This document shows, one piece after another, positions 42,067-52,480 of a DNA stretch of 64,000 nucleotides (position 1 is the stretch's first letter; each line of letters starts with the position of its first letter). Position numbers and translations under genes: made by a program. This DNA is from Diadophis punctatus similis. Its lineage: Eukaryota > Chordata > Lepidosauria > Squamata > Dipsadidae. The notes under the pieces were generated by a model. It was not told the origin of the DNA, did no database searches, and worked only from the letters and a program-made list of their open reading frames with translations. Location: contig JALIGW010000001.1 of the NCBI GenBank assembly GCA_023053685.1, forward strand, positions 50,325,859-50,389,858. Reading direction: 5' to 3'.

Positions 42067-42759
42067 CCGTATTTTTCGGAGTATAAAATGCACCAGATTA
42101 TAAGATGCACCTAGATTTTAGAGAAGGAAAAGAAGGAAAAAAGTATTCTGAACCAAATGGTGTAGTAATATATTATTTAATAAAATACAAGTATAGCAGA
42201 ATACTTTTTACAACCATATACACTTTTTACAACCATGTATACTTTTTACAAATTTCAAACTTGACAGCTTTCAGACTTGTGAAGTTCAACTCCCAGAATT
42301 CCTCCTCCAGTCATGCTAGCTCAGGAATGGGAGTTGAAGTCCACAAGTCTTAAACTTGCCAAGTTTGAAGACCCTTGCGCTCCTAACCCCTAACCCAGGG
42401 GTCTTCAAACTTGACAGCTTTAAGACTAGTGGACTTCAACTCCCAGAATTCCTCCTCCAGTCATGCTAGATGGGGTAATTAGAAGGCAAAAACACCCCAT
42501 TTTTTGCGAAAAAGGCCCATTTTCCGGCCATTCTTTTTGCAAAAATGAGGCATGCAGAGGGTTTGGGAAGCCTAGTGGGTGGGGGAAGTCAAAAATGCCC
42601 CAATTTTTGCAAAAAAAACAGCCCATTTTCGCAAAAATGGGATGCAGGGGTGGAGCTTCGATAGGGCAAAAATGGCTGTATTCAGTGTATAAGATGCACT
42701 GACATTTCCACCCTCTTTTTGGGGGCAAAAAGGTGCGTCTTATACTCCGAAAAATATGG
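42067..42759. mobile_element. TA-flanked MITE with nested fold-back MITEs, 693 bp
   Basis: Ends CCGTATTTTTCGGAGTATAA and inverted mate; TA at 42065-42066 and 42760-42761. Inside are one and a half copies of a fold-back hAT MITE (about 42252-42375 and 42397-42470). Confidence 0.82.
42252..42470. mobile_element. Fold-back hAT-type MITE, one and a half copies
   Basis: TTCAAACTTGACAGCTTTCAG...AACTCCCAGAATTCC and its inverted arm ...AAGTTTGAAGACCC form a hairpin. A second CAGGGGTCTTCAAACTTG left half follows at 42397. Confidence 0.65.
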
Positions 42760-42806
42760 TAATTTGACATTGTTTTTGGCATTCAAGTAATCTTCTTGTA
42801 ATAAAC

Positions 42807-42912
42807 CAGTGTTTCTCAACCTTGGCAGCTTGAAGAGGTGCGGACTTCAACTCCCAGAATTCTGGAAGTTGAAGTCTGCACCTCATCAAGCTGCCGAGGT
42901 TGAAAAACACTG
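42807..42912. mobile_element. 106-bp fold-back hAT-type MITE
   Basis: A nearly perfect palindrome from CAGTGTTTCTCAACCTTGG to GAGGTTGAAAAACACTG, arms about 50 bp. Duplications TAATAAAC (42799-42806) and TAACAAAC (42913-42920), 7 of 8. Confidence 0.9.
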
Positions 42913-42920
42913 TAACAAAC

Positions 42921-43369
42921 TATTTATTCTGAATCACTCATCTCAATATGTTAATCAAATGGTACCATATTTACATATTTGAATTTTTAGCTACTTTCAT
43001 TTTGAAGGACAGCATAAATACATGAAGTACATAGGAGTATTTTTGTCATTTCTGAAGACAGTTTGCATTATTAAGAATATTAGACTGGAATACATAACAT
43101 TTCTCTTGCTGAAAATGTTAAATACTTACGACTGCTTTTAATACTCATATGTCCTCTGAAACAACCCATCAAGGAACAGTTGGGAATTTTCATAGCTAGT
43201 CAGGATACTGTAGGGGGGGAAAGCAATTAGGAAATATCAAAATATTAATTTTAATTTTCTTTGAGGTAAACCTTGTTGACACTCAGAATCAACTAGCCAA
43301 TATTAATAGCCAATAAAGCATGTACTTACTGTAGATAAGATACGGTACCTAATCAAGGAGAGGAGCAAC
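42921..43369. other. No gene recognised
   Basis: Unique AT-rich sequence. Confidence 0.4.
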
Positions 43370-43600
43370 CTAGAACTTTCCTGACAGTTAGAACAATTAA
43401 CCAGTGGAATAACTTGCCTCCAGAAGTTGTGAATGCTCCAACTCTGGAAGTTTTTAAGAAGAGATTGGACAACCATTTGTCTGAAATAGTATAGGGTTTC
43501 CTGCCAAAGCAGGGGGTTGGACTAGAAGACCTCCAAGGTCCCTTCCAACTCTTCTACTCCTATCCCATCCCATCCCATCCCATCCCATCCCATCCCATCC
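43370..43600 (+). mobile_element. CR1 3' end with (CCATC)n tail
   Basis: CTTTCCTGACAGTTAGAAC...AAGAGATTGGACAACCATTT...GGTTGGACTAGAAGACCTCC, followed by CCATC repeats that pass through ATCATTATTCT units into (ATTCT)n. Confidence 0.88.
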
Positions 43601-43748
43601 TATCCTATCATTATTCTATCATTATTCTATCATTATTCTATCATTATCCTATCATTATTCTATCATTCTATTCTATTCTATTCTATTCTATTCTATTCTA
43701 TTCTATTCTATTCTATTCTATTCTATTCTATTCTATTCTATTCTATTA
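43601..43748. repeat. (ATCATTATTCT)n then (ATTCT)n = (AATAG)n microsatellite
   Basis: A graded series of 10-11 bp units followed by about 16 ATTCT units, continuing the CR1 tail. Confidence 0.93.
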
Positions 43749-43759
43749 ATATTCTATTA

Positions 43760-43943
43760 TGTATGTCTGTAACTTGTTGCTTGTATCCTTACGAGTTATA
43801 TTATTATTGATTGTTTCCTGATTGCTTACTTGAACCCTATGACAACCATTCTTGACAAATGTATCTTTTCTTTTATGTACACTGAGAACATATGCACCAA
43901 TGACAAATTCCTTGTGTGTCCAATCACACTTGGCCAATAAAGA
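43760..43943 (+). mobile_element. Snake-type LINE 3' UTR (CR1/L3 group)
   Basis: Ends with GTACACTGAGAACATATGCA, CCAATCACACTTGGCCAATA and AAAGAATTCT running straight into (ATTCT)n. A second copy lies at 61148-61225 with the same junction. Confidence 0.8.
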
Positions 43944-44038
43944 ATTCTATTCTATTCTATTCTATTCTATTCTATTCTATTCTATTCTATTCTATTCTAT
44001 TCTATTCTATTCTATTCTATTCTATTCTATTCTATTCA
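43944..44038. repeat. (ATTCT)n = (AATAG)n microsatellite, LINE tail
   Basis: About 19 units directly after the AATAAAGAATTCT end of the LINE. Confidence 0.95.
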
Positions 44039-44519
44039 ACTGCAATAGTATATGAGAATGTTAGAAGACAGAAGGGAAATTTGCAGCCTAGTTAACAGTC
44101 TGATAAACACAATCTGAAGGAGGAATGGGGATAAAAAATGCTTCAGAAGAGACCCTCCCTAGTTTTCAGGAGAATAAAGGTGTGTGGGGGGGGGAGAGGT
44201 ACTTTCCGACTTGGAAGATTCTGTTACTGTAACCTTACAATGCAGGTAGCATTAAAAATACTCACGATACTTCTTGTTTGGACTACCTCAAAGGACTGAT
44301 TTATTAGATTTATATCCTGCCTTTTCTCTAGGAATAATTTAATTTAATTTAATTTAATTTAATTAAAAGTTCTTATAGGCCGCTAAATCCCGTAGGACTC
44401 AGGGCAGCGTACATCATGAATAAGAACAGTACAGTATATAAAAAAAACAATTCAAAAACATAACATAAAATTTTTAAAAAGCAAAAAAAACCATTCATCC
44501 AGGGGGAATCCGATCTTCT

Positions 44520-46328
44520 TCACCCCGCCTGCCGGAAGAGCCATGTCTTTACAGCTTTGTGGAAGGCCAGAAGAGTGGGGATAGTCCGGATCTCTGGTGG
44601 GAGTTGGTTCCAGAGAGATGGGGCTCCCACAGAGAAGGCTCTCCCCCGTGGTCCCACCAACCGGCATTGTTTGGCTGATGGGACCTGGAGGAGACCAACT
44701 CTGTGGAACCTAACTGGTCGAAGGGAGGTATGTGGTAGGATGCGGTCCCGGAGGTAACCTGGCCCTGAGCCATGTAGGGCTTTAAAGGTCAAAACCAACA
44801 CCTTAAATTGCGTCCAAAAACTAATGGGCAACCAATGCAGCTGGCGGAGAATAGGTGTTACGTGGGTGTATCTCGGAACACCCACCACAGCTCGCACAGC
44901 TGCATTTTGCACCAGTTGCAGTCTCCGGATGCTCTTCAAGGGTAGCCCCATGTAGAGCGCATTACAATAGTCCAGCCGTGAGGTGACAAGGGCATGAGTG
45001 ACTGTGAGTAAAGCCTCCCTCTCCAAGTAGGGTCGCAATTGGACCTGTGCAAAGGTCCCCCTAGCCACAGCTGAAAGATGTTGCTCCAATTTTAGCTGTG
45101 GATCTAGGAGAACACCCAGATTGCAAACCCGTTCCGAGGGAGTCAATTTTTCTCCCCCAAGAACCAAGGAGGGAAAGTCGACATAATCCCTGGGGGGCAG
45201 TATCCATAGCCACTCAGTCTTGTCGGGATTGATCTTGAGCCTATTCATTCCCATCCAGACCCTCACATCATCCAGGCAACGGCACATTACATCAACTGCT
45301 TCCCTGAACTGAGACGGGGTGGAGATGTACAATTGGGTATCATCAGCGTATTGCTGATACCTCACCCCGTGTCATTGGATGATCTCACCCAGCGGTTTCA
45401 TGTAAATGTTAAACAGGATAGGCGAGAGGACCGAGCCCTGAGGCACCCCGCAAATCAGGGGCCTAGGGGATGACCTCTGCCCTCCTGTCAACACCGACTG
45501 CATCCTATCGGAGAGGTAGGAGGAGAACCACTGTAAAACGGTGCCTCCCACTCCCATCTCTCCGAGTCAGCGCAGAAGGATACCATGGTCAATGGTATCT
45601 AAAGCTGCTGAGAGGTCAAGTAACACCAGGATGGAGGAATGACCTCCATCCTGGGCTCGCCAGAGATCATCCATCAGGGTGACCAAAGCAGTTTCTGTAC
45701 TGTAGCCGCGCCTGAAACCCAATTGGAAGGGATCTAGATAATCAGTGTCCTCCAATAACCGTAGGAGTTGGAGCAACACCACTTTCTCAACAACCTTACC
45801 TACAAAGGGAAGGTTGGAGACAGGACGGAAGTTCTTTAAATCCGCTAGATCCAGGGAAGGCTTCTTGAGGAGGGGCCTCACCACCGCAGCTTTTAAGAGC
45901 TGTGGGATGGATCCCTCTCTCAAAGATGCAATCACAACAGCCTGGAGCCAGCCGCATGACACCTCCCTGCTGGCGGAGACCAGCCAGGAGGGGCACGGGT
46001 CCAGTAAATAAGTGGAGGCACTCATCACTCCTATGGCCTTGTCAACATCATCAGGAGTGATAGGCTCAAATTCATCCCATACAACAGAACTAAGGCTCGA
46101 CCCTGTCGTCTCTGCTAGCCCTGTCCAAACGGAGTCCAGGTCTGTCCGAATCTCAGTGACTTTATCTGCCAGAAACTGAGCAAATTCCTCAGCTCTGCCC
46201 TGTAAGGGTTCTTCAACTTCCCTCTTAGCAAGAAGGGAGCGAGTCACCCTAAACAGGGCGGCTGGGCAAGAATCGGCGGATGCAATAAGAGCGGGAAAAT
46301 GTGCACATTTTGCCGCCCGTATCGCCAC
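44520..46328 (-). pseudogene. L2 reverse transcriptase (two in-frame stops)
   Basis: One frame runs from 46328 to 44520 and is broken only by TGA at 45567-45569 and at about 45366-45374; both fit CGA-to-TGA changes. Motifs in order: RPLLKKPSLDLADLKNFRPV, LGFRRGYSTETALV, LDLSAALDTIDHGILL, GVPQGSVLSPILFNIYM, QYADDTQLYIS (catalytic YADD), NPDKTEWL, SRLDYCNALYMGLPL, QLHWLPISF. These are the L2 clade versions. The copy cannot make a full protein, but the decay is slight, which suggests a fairly recent insertion. Confidence 0.93.
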
Positions 46329-46361
46329 TAGATAAGACTTAATAAAAGTTCTTAATAGTGT

Positions 46362-46914
46362 TCAGTCAGATTCAGCTTTACTGGATCTCCAGCATCGCTC
46401 TAGGCATCTCTTGTGGCGTTTCATCTCCCGGAGCTCCTCAGTAACCAAGGAGCCCTCCTGGATCCGCTGCCACGGAGAGGCCGCAAAGGCGCAATTTGAT
46501 CTAATGCCCTGATGCTGCCCAATTCCAGGCATCCACCAGAGACTCAGATGAATTGTGTACCAAGGATTCAGGTATATCCCCAAGTTTCCTCTGGAATCCT
46601 TCGGGTTCCATTAGGCACCTGGGGTGGAACCACTTAATCGGTCCTGCCTCCTTGCGGTGGAGGAGTGGTTCCGTAAAATCCAACCTCAGAAGGAAATGAT
46701 CTGACCACGACAAGGGTGATGTGACTAAACCCCTCAGCCTCAGATCATCTCTCCACTGCCCCGAGAGAAACACAAGGTCAAGCGCATGACCTCCCTCATG
46801 AGTTGGACCCTGAACTACTTGAGTCAGGTCCATGGTTGTCATGGAAGCCATGAACTCCTGGACTGCCTCCGAGGTTTCGCCGGGAGATGGCAGGTTGAAG
46901 TCCCCCAGCACCAT
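46362..46914 (-). pseudogene. L2 AP-endonuclease domain, C-terminal part and linker
   Basis: 46501-46914 encodes VLGDFNLPSPGE, HALDLVFLSG and SWSDHFLLRL (the GDFN and SDH active-site boxes). The linker to RT (46362-46583, with RHKRCLERCWRSSKAESD) is in the RT frame, so one frameshift lies near 46500. The N-terminal half of the domain is missing. Confidence 0.9.
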
Positions 46915-46990
46915 AAGCCGGGGGAACTCAATCCCAGCCCCGCTATCACCTCAAGCAGCACAGGCATAATAACTTCCTCATCCATGCTTT

Positions 46991-47697
46991 TCCCTTCACC
47001 CACATCCTATAAATTAGAATGAATTAAGAGAGAATGACTACTCTCGTCCATGACTGAAGACAAATTAGAAACCAGAGCTCCTTGGTCCTAGTCTCCTGTA
47101 GTCATTGCTCCAAATTAGGGTCACAAAAACTGTTTCACTAGATAATTGATTCAATCAGAGCAACACCTCTCTGCCACACCTGACTCAATTAGATTCTTTG
47201 ATTATTATTTTTTAAAAAACCTTGTATGCTGCAAACTACTCTCCTATATTTATTCACAAAAATAGTTCTAAACCTGACTTATCCTCCAGAGGCATTCTTA
47301 GAAAACAAGAACTGTGGGTGACTTATTCAGTGCTTTCTTTGTAAGTTTGTCTACCTGTTCAGAGAAAAAGTGATGGATAGCAACCTGCCTACAATACTTT
47401 GCTTCTCAGTATAAGTAGACTTGGTAAACAAACCATCTCCCTTTTTTTAGATTTGTTTAAATGAAACAATTCAGTTTGGGGCTGGAAAGTCATCCTTCTT
47501 GCACTGAAATGGGAAAATGCTATCTTGGAATGGGAGTCTAATAGCCATAAATAATGCAATACTTCCAAGTGGAAAAAGACAGCAGCACTAATGGAAAATG
47601 ATAGAATACATGGTATATTTTGGGCTTAGATGTGAGAGTGATGATGCATAACTATGATACCAAATTAACATAAGCATCCATATAAAGAATTGCCTTG
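46991..47697. other. No gene recognised
   Basis: Unique AT-rich sequence. Confidence 0.4.
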
Positions 47698-47705
47698 TTC
47701 TAAAC

Positions 47706-48095
47706 CAGAGGTATCCAATCTTGGCAACTTTAAGACTTGTGGACTTCAATTCCCAGAATTTTTCAGGCAACCAGGTTGCTGGAATTGGGTATGTCTAGTT
47801 TAATGAAAAGAAGGACTAGGGGAGATATGATAGCAGTGTTCCAATATCTCAGGGGCTGCCATAAAGAAGAGGGAGTCAAGCTATTCTCCAAAGCACCTGA
47901 GGGCAGGACAAGAAGCAATGGGTGGAAACTAATCAAGGAGAGAAGCAACTTAGAACTAAGGAGAAATTTCCTGACAGTTAGAACAATTAATCAGTGGAAC
48001 AGCTTGCCTCCAGAAGTTGTAAAAAACCATGCAGGCCTGGGAATTTTGAAGTTGAAGTCCACAAGTCTTAAAGTTGCCAAGGTTGAATACCCCTG
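47706..48095. mobile_element. Fold-back hAT-type MITE carrying a CR1 segment
   Basis: Ends CAGAGGTATCCAATCTTGG and CCAAGGTTGAATACCCCTG with long complementary arms (ACTTTAAGACTTGTGGACTT). The perfect duplication TTCTAAAC lies at 47698-47705 and 48096-48103. Between the arms (about 47790-48022) is a piece of CR1 lacking both its 5' part and its normal 3' end. Confidence 0.85.
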
Positions 48096-48103
48096 TTCTA
48101 AAC

Positions 48104-48496
48104 ATTAATAGCAAAGCAAATAATTTTTAAAAAATCATGGGACAGATCTTGGGCCCCCACTGTTAAATTTCTAACATTTCCACCATAAATGGAAATATCT
48201 TAGCCTCCCTGATTTCAATTTAAGTAAATGTTCAATTCCACATGGGATATGGACAGCTGAGGTCTGACCAAAACAAACCTTATAGATAAGAGGTCATTAG
48301 CAAGGAAGTGAGAAAAGCCTTTTTGATCAGCATTGGGCTCCCTTCTAACACAAATTTTGATAACTGATACGACTAGGATATGCCATTGAGGCTTGGGTCA
48401 TGCAAGTGCTCTCTTTTTCTTTAGTTTTTGAAAAAATGTAGAATTCACTAGAAAGTACCTTGTTCCCTTTATAGGGCAATATGAATTATTTATAGA
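48104..48496. other. No gene recognised
   Basis: Unique sequence. Confidence 0.4.
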
Positions 48497-48660
48497 GAGA
48501 CAGTTTGGTGTAGTAGTTAAGGCATCAGACTAAAAACCTGGGGACTGTGAGTTCCAGTCCTGTGTTAGGCACAAAATCAGCTGGATTGCCTCAATCCTAT
48601 AACAAACCTTACCAAAAAAACCTGCAGGCACTTGTCCAGTCAGTCACCAACACTGAAAGG
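48497..48660 (+). mobile_element. tRNA-derived SINE (Sauria-type)
   Basis: GACAGTTTGGTGTAGTAG and TTAAGGCATCAGACTAAAAAC (box A region), GTGAGTTCCAGTCCTG (box B), then GGCACAAAATCAGCTGGATT and TTGTCCAGTCAGTCACC. Diverged but complete head and body. Confidence 0.8.
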
Positions 48661-49844
48661 AAAGGAAAAAAGTCACACTGAGAGGGAGGGAGGGAGGGAG
48701 GGAGGGAGGGAGATAAAGAGTCAGACAGAAGAAAAGGAACTGTTTATAATTATTCTTTATTAAGCTAAATTGTTATGTACCGTACTTTCTGAATGACTGG
48801 CAGAGTTCCTTATGCAATGGCTAAATTTTGCATGGCAGCCAATTGTGTAAGACAATATTTAGCCAACCTTGTTTAATATCAGTGGAAGATTGCTACAGTA
48901 GTTGGCAAAGATTAATTTAAAAGGACAGAAAGATTTTAGATTTTAAGATTTTTTTATGTTTCTCACTGACAACCTACAACTGGATGGTGGATTCATATGC
49001 TACATGTGTTATACGTAGACATATAACGCATTACACACATACAAATACATGAAGCCAACAGCCTGTAATTTCTATGCTTTGGTTGAATGACTATATTTAG
49101 AAGTGATGCTGCTGCTAACTGTCCACCCAATCTGATGTTGTTTCACTTAAAAGTAAGCAATCTATCAGCTAATTATTTTGAACTTCAATCCCTACAATTC
49201 CTAGCCAGGACTATCAATGCCAAGAAGTCATAGGATCTGCAGTCCAAAACATTTAGAAGGCACAATTTGCTTGTCTTCCTGATCTGTTTTGCCTTTTCCA
49301 TATCTGTTTCTCATAAATCCTTTATGTAAAGATGTCAAGAAACAACCTTGATGTTCTGAATACAAGGTATATGGTTTAGTCTTTGCAATAAAGTGGGATT
49401 GGGTAGGTCACTTCTAACTCTATCTCGGGTCTTTTCCTTATCTCTAAATAGTGATCTACATTTTATAACTTTTTTATATACAGTACCAAAATATAGACAC
49501 TTGTCATTCCCTCCTGTAACATCCAAACATAAGTAGGCTGATAGACAGCAGGTCGTCTATTCATTGTCATTTAGCTTCCCCATAGAGACAGAACAGGCGA
49601 AATGATTGCTTCTGTCATAGCCAAAGCGCCTCCCAAATATTTTGCTGTGCTGTGGGTCTTATTGAAGACAATGCAGACAATCAGATTTCAGGATTTTATT
49701 TTCATGATCACAAAAGCCTCTTCTACGAAGCCTATGAAGATAGATTATGATGGGGACATAATCTTTTCAGCCAATATTCAGTAAAAAAGAGAGAAAAATT
49801 TCTGAAGTAAATGTGGTTAGGGAAAAAAGTTAAGGTAGCATTTA
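48661..49844. other. No gene recognised; (GGGA)n at 48684-48711
   Basis: Unique sequence apart from the short GGGA microsatellite. Confidence 0.4.
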
Positions 49845-49852
49845 CCTTAACC

Positions 49853-50479
49853 CAGTGCTTCTCAATTATTTTCTGTTATGCCTCCCCTAGGAAGAAGTAA
49901 ACATTTCACCACCACCCAACTCTCTGATCTGGGCCCCAATGGAATTTTAGTGTTAATATTTATTATTTTACTTATTATAAGCTGCAAGCAAAGTATTGGC
50001 TGGGGAAGGCTGCTCTACCCATTTACCTGGGAGTAAGTCACACTGAACTCAGTGGAGCCTGTTTTCGGTTAGGCAGGCATAGGCTACTGAGGTTAGGGCC
50101 CTCTTTTGACACGGGGCCTGGCCCATAAGCACCTCCTCTGCCGGGCACTCATAGCGAATAGTGTGGAAGGAGACTTTAGGGTGCCTTTCGAAGCTTTTGC
50201 CCAGCTGCAGAGGATGCTCCTCCTTGTCCAGCAGCAGGTTCACCATGCCGTTCATGGCTACCGCAGCGCCCGCCGAGAACAACAAGAACCCACGCAGCCG
50301 CCCCGCCCCGCCTGGCCGCCTTCTCTTCCGGGCTTGGAGCAGCGTGCAACTGGGAAAACACTCCCCATCCAGGGGAATCGATCGAGAGGGACCATGCATG
50401 TTTCCCAGGGTCACACGCGCCCCCCGGCATCGCTTCCTGCCCCCCCAGGGCCCCCTACCCCATTATTTGATAAACACTG
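49853..50479 (-). mobile_element. hAT-type element carrying a host gene fragment (EAF1 exon 1)
   Basis: Ends CAGTGCTTCTCAATTATTTT and, inverted, CAGTGTTTATCAAATAATGG. The perfect 8-bp duplication CCTTAACC lies at 49845-49852 and 50480-50487. The 627-bp interior is not transposase: on the minus strand it holds a CpG-rich stretch and an open segment that resembles the first coding exon of EAF1 (see 50151-50255). In the human genome EAF1 is not near SPATA7, so the fragment was most probably brought here by the transposon. Confidence 0.88.
50151..50255 (-). pseudogene. EAF1: EAF1 first-coding-exon fragment inside a hAT element
   Basis: EAF1 is an ELL-associated transcription elongation factor. 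Minus-strand ATG in good context (GCCATGAACG) opens 35 codons: [20 protein letters not shown], then [15 protein letters not shown]. This has the length and pattern of the vertebrate EAF1 N-terminus (MNG..N.LLD.EEH.L.LG.SFE..P..SFHTIRY), about two thirds identical from memory, where exon 1 is expected to end. The following TGAGTGCCCGG looks like the start of an intron with its GT damaged. GC-rich sequence upstream (to about 50440) would be the 5' UTR/promoter. With an intron boundary and upstream DNA it is not a processed copy. The divergence suggests a relic, not a working exon. Confidence 0.75.
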
Positions 50480-50613
50480 CCTTAACCCAAGTGACTTTCA
50501 TGTTACTCTCACTTGCAAGATTCCTCTTCTGAAGTACGATCATATATCTCTCACCAGAATGCTGCTACTTATCTTCCAAACTAGTGGATTACTGGTCGGT
50601 GTTTCAACTAGCC

Positions 50614-51026
50614 CAGTGATGGCGAACCTTTTTTTCCTCGGGTGCCGAAGTGCATGCGTGTGTGCTATTGCACATGCGCGAGTGCCAACACCCATAATTC
50701 ACTGCCTGGGAAGGGCAAAAACAGCCCTCTGGAGGCCGGAAATGGCCCATTTCCCAACTTCTGGTGGGCCCGGTAGGCCCATTTTTCGCCCTCCCTAGGC
50801 TCCAGAGGCTTCCCTGGAGCATGGGGAGAGCAAATAAGCCCTCCCCCGTCCCCCCGGAGGCCCTCCAGAAGCCAAAAACGCCCTCCCAGAGCCTCCGTGC
50901 AAGCCAAAAATCAGCTGGCCGGCACGCACATGCGCACTGGAGCTGAGCTAGGGAATGGCTCGCGTGCCGGCAGATATGGCTCCGTGTGCCACCTGTGGTA
51001 CGCATGCCATAGGTTTGCCATCACTG
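50614..51026 (-). mobile_element. hAT-type element, 'GATGGCGAACC' family, 413 bp
   Basis: Ends CAGTGATGGCGAACC and GGTTTGCCATCACTG; perfect duplication AACTAGCC at 50606-50613 and 51027-51034. Inverted relative to 21009-21456 and 34920-35346. Confidence 0.93.
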
Positions 51027-51269
51027 AACTAGCCACTTCTCTCCCAAGCTGAATATTCTTATTCTACAGCCTGAATGTTGATTTCTGTTTCTGAGTTACA
51101 TTTTCAAAATGTCAACACTGAAGACAGAGTTATTACTGGACTACTTTTTAAATTAAAAAAAGAATGCAAGAACAGATAATCTAATTCCACAGCAAGTAGC
51201 ATGTTTGAAAACTTAAAAAAAAGTTCAAGGGAATAAATTTTTAGAGTGGTTGCTCATTTTTATATTGTG

Positions 51270-52480
51270 CTAGCTTCATTCATTAAGATTCTGGTTGTCC
51301 TGAAGTATCTTGGTGCCAAGCCAGAAAGGGCCTTATAGGTGAAGAAAGTAAGCAGCCACCCCACTTAGAAGAATGAAATATTTTAGAAAATATTAAAAAG
51401 GCAGAATATTATATTTCCCTGGATGAGAAATTGAGAAACATGGTCTTGGAGACAGAAACTCAGCCTCAGCTCCCTGCCCCCAGCAGATATTTTGGTGGCA
51501 GCTTATCTACAAGACAAAAGACTGGGCCATTTTATCTACAAGACAAAAGACCTTCACCCTCAGGACATAATAGGATTAGCCCTCTACCCATCTAGCAGCA
51601 GAGCTCACCACATGGCACTTGGGGATATTACATCATGCAGCACAGTTCAACCAGACCTATCTCAAACAAACTCCTAGGATTTGCACATGATCCCTACTGC
51701 AACCAATAGAATACCTGCCGTTGCCACAGGAACAGGAAGCTAAAGTTCAAAGCCCAAGAGAGGATATAAAAAACACTCGCTCTCCACTCCATGTGTTCAG
51801 CTGCACCAGAACCATGTGCTTAATGGTTCTGCTCCATTAAACCAGCTTTCCAAGCAGCCTCCATATTTCCAGTGTCTTTCTCCCTACTTGGAACTGAACC
51901 CAGATGGACATTTTTTCCAACATAGGCTGGAAGCAACATTCTGAATTGTACTAGGAAGCTTACTAATAAGCAATGCAAGGAAGATAATACAGATGTAATA
52001 TAGTCAAGGCATTGAGCACTAGAAAAGAAGTCACTGGAGAAGTAGGTCACTGGATTTTGAACCTATTGTGGTTTCTCAGTAAATTTCAAGGGCAGCCCTA
52101 TGTAACACAGTATTCTATCCAGCAGTAATAATGGTGTGAATCACTGTAGCAAGATCCTTCTGCTCCAGATGGGGCCATCCTGGCTATGACTTTCACCCAT
52201 GCATGCAACAATAATTGTGAAGCCAAAGAACCTTCAGGCATCAGGACTAGACTTTGGCAGGCTTAATTTAGCAATATACACTTAAATGTCATCAACATGC
52301 TGGAGATGCCACACTCTTAACTGACAGATAACTTCTCCCTGCAATTTCATGTAAAAGTCTAAAAGGAAAAAAAAAGATCCCCATGGCATCCCAAAACTTA
52401 GTAGCTTAACCATTGCAAATCAGTGCCCCCAGTCTCCAACTATGCAGATAGTCCAGAAGGATACCATAAGTGAAGGTATC
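51270..52480 (-). mobile_element. Old L2-clade LINE, split by an LTR-like insertion
   Basis: Pieces at about 51270-51365 and 51930-52480 parallel the L2 at 44730-45420 (GCCAGAAAGGGCCTTATAGG; TCATCAACATGCTGGAGATG; CCTGCAATTTCATGTAAAAG). Strongly diverged. Confidence 0.55.
51370..51925 (+). mobile_element. Possible LTR or promoter-bearing insertion in the old L2
   Basis: Contains a TATA-like GGATATAAAAAACACTC (about 51757), an ATTAAA signal (about 51836) and an R/U5-like end (TTGGAACTGAACCCAGATGG). Exact ends and a duplication were not found, so the class is open. Confidence 0.35.

Larger units (their letters stand above)
44336..46990 (-). mobile_element. L2-clade LINE, 2.65 kb, 5' truncated
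   Basis: Minus strand, endonuclease end followed by reverse transcriptase and a 3' UTR that ends in an (AAATT)n tail (44336-44366). The 3' UTR shares GCCGCTAAATCCCGTAGGACTC-like sequence with other L2 copies. The 5' edge near 46990 lies inside the endonuclease domain. It sits upstream of SPATA7 exon 3. Confidence 0.93.

Noticed and set aside
43852..44055. Ser-Ile-Leu-Phe-Tyr repeat frame
   Set aside because: Translation of the (ATTCT)n array.
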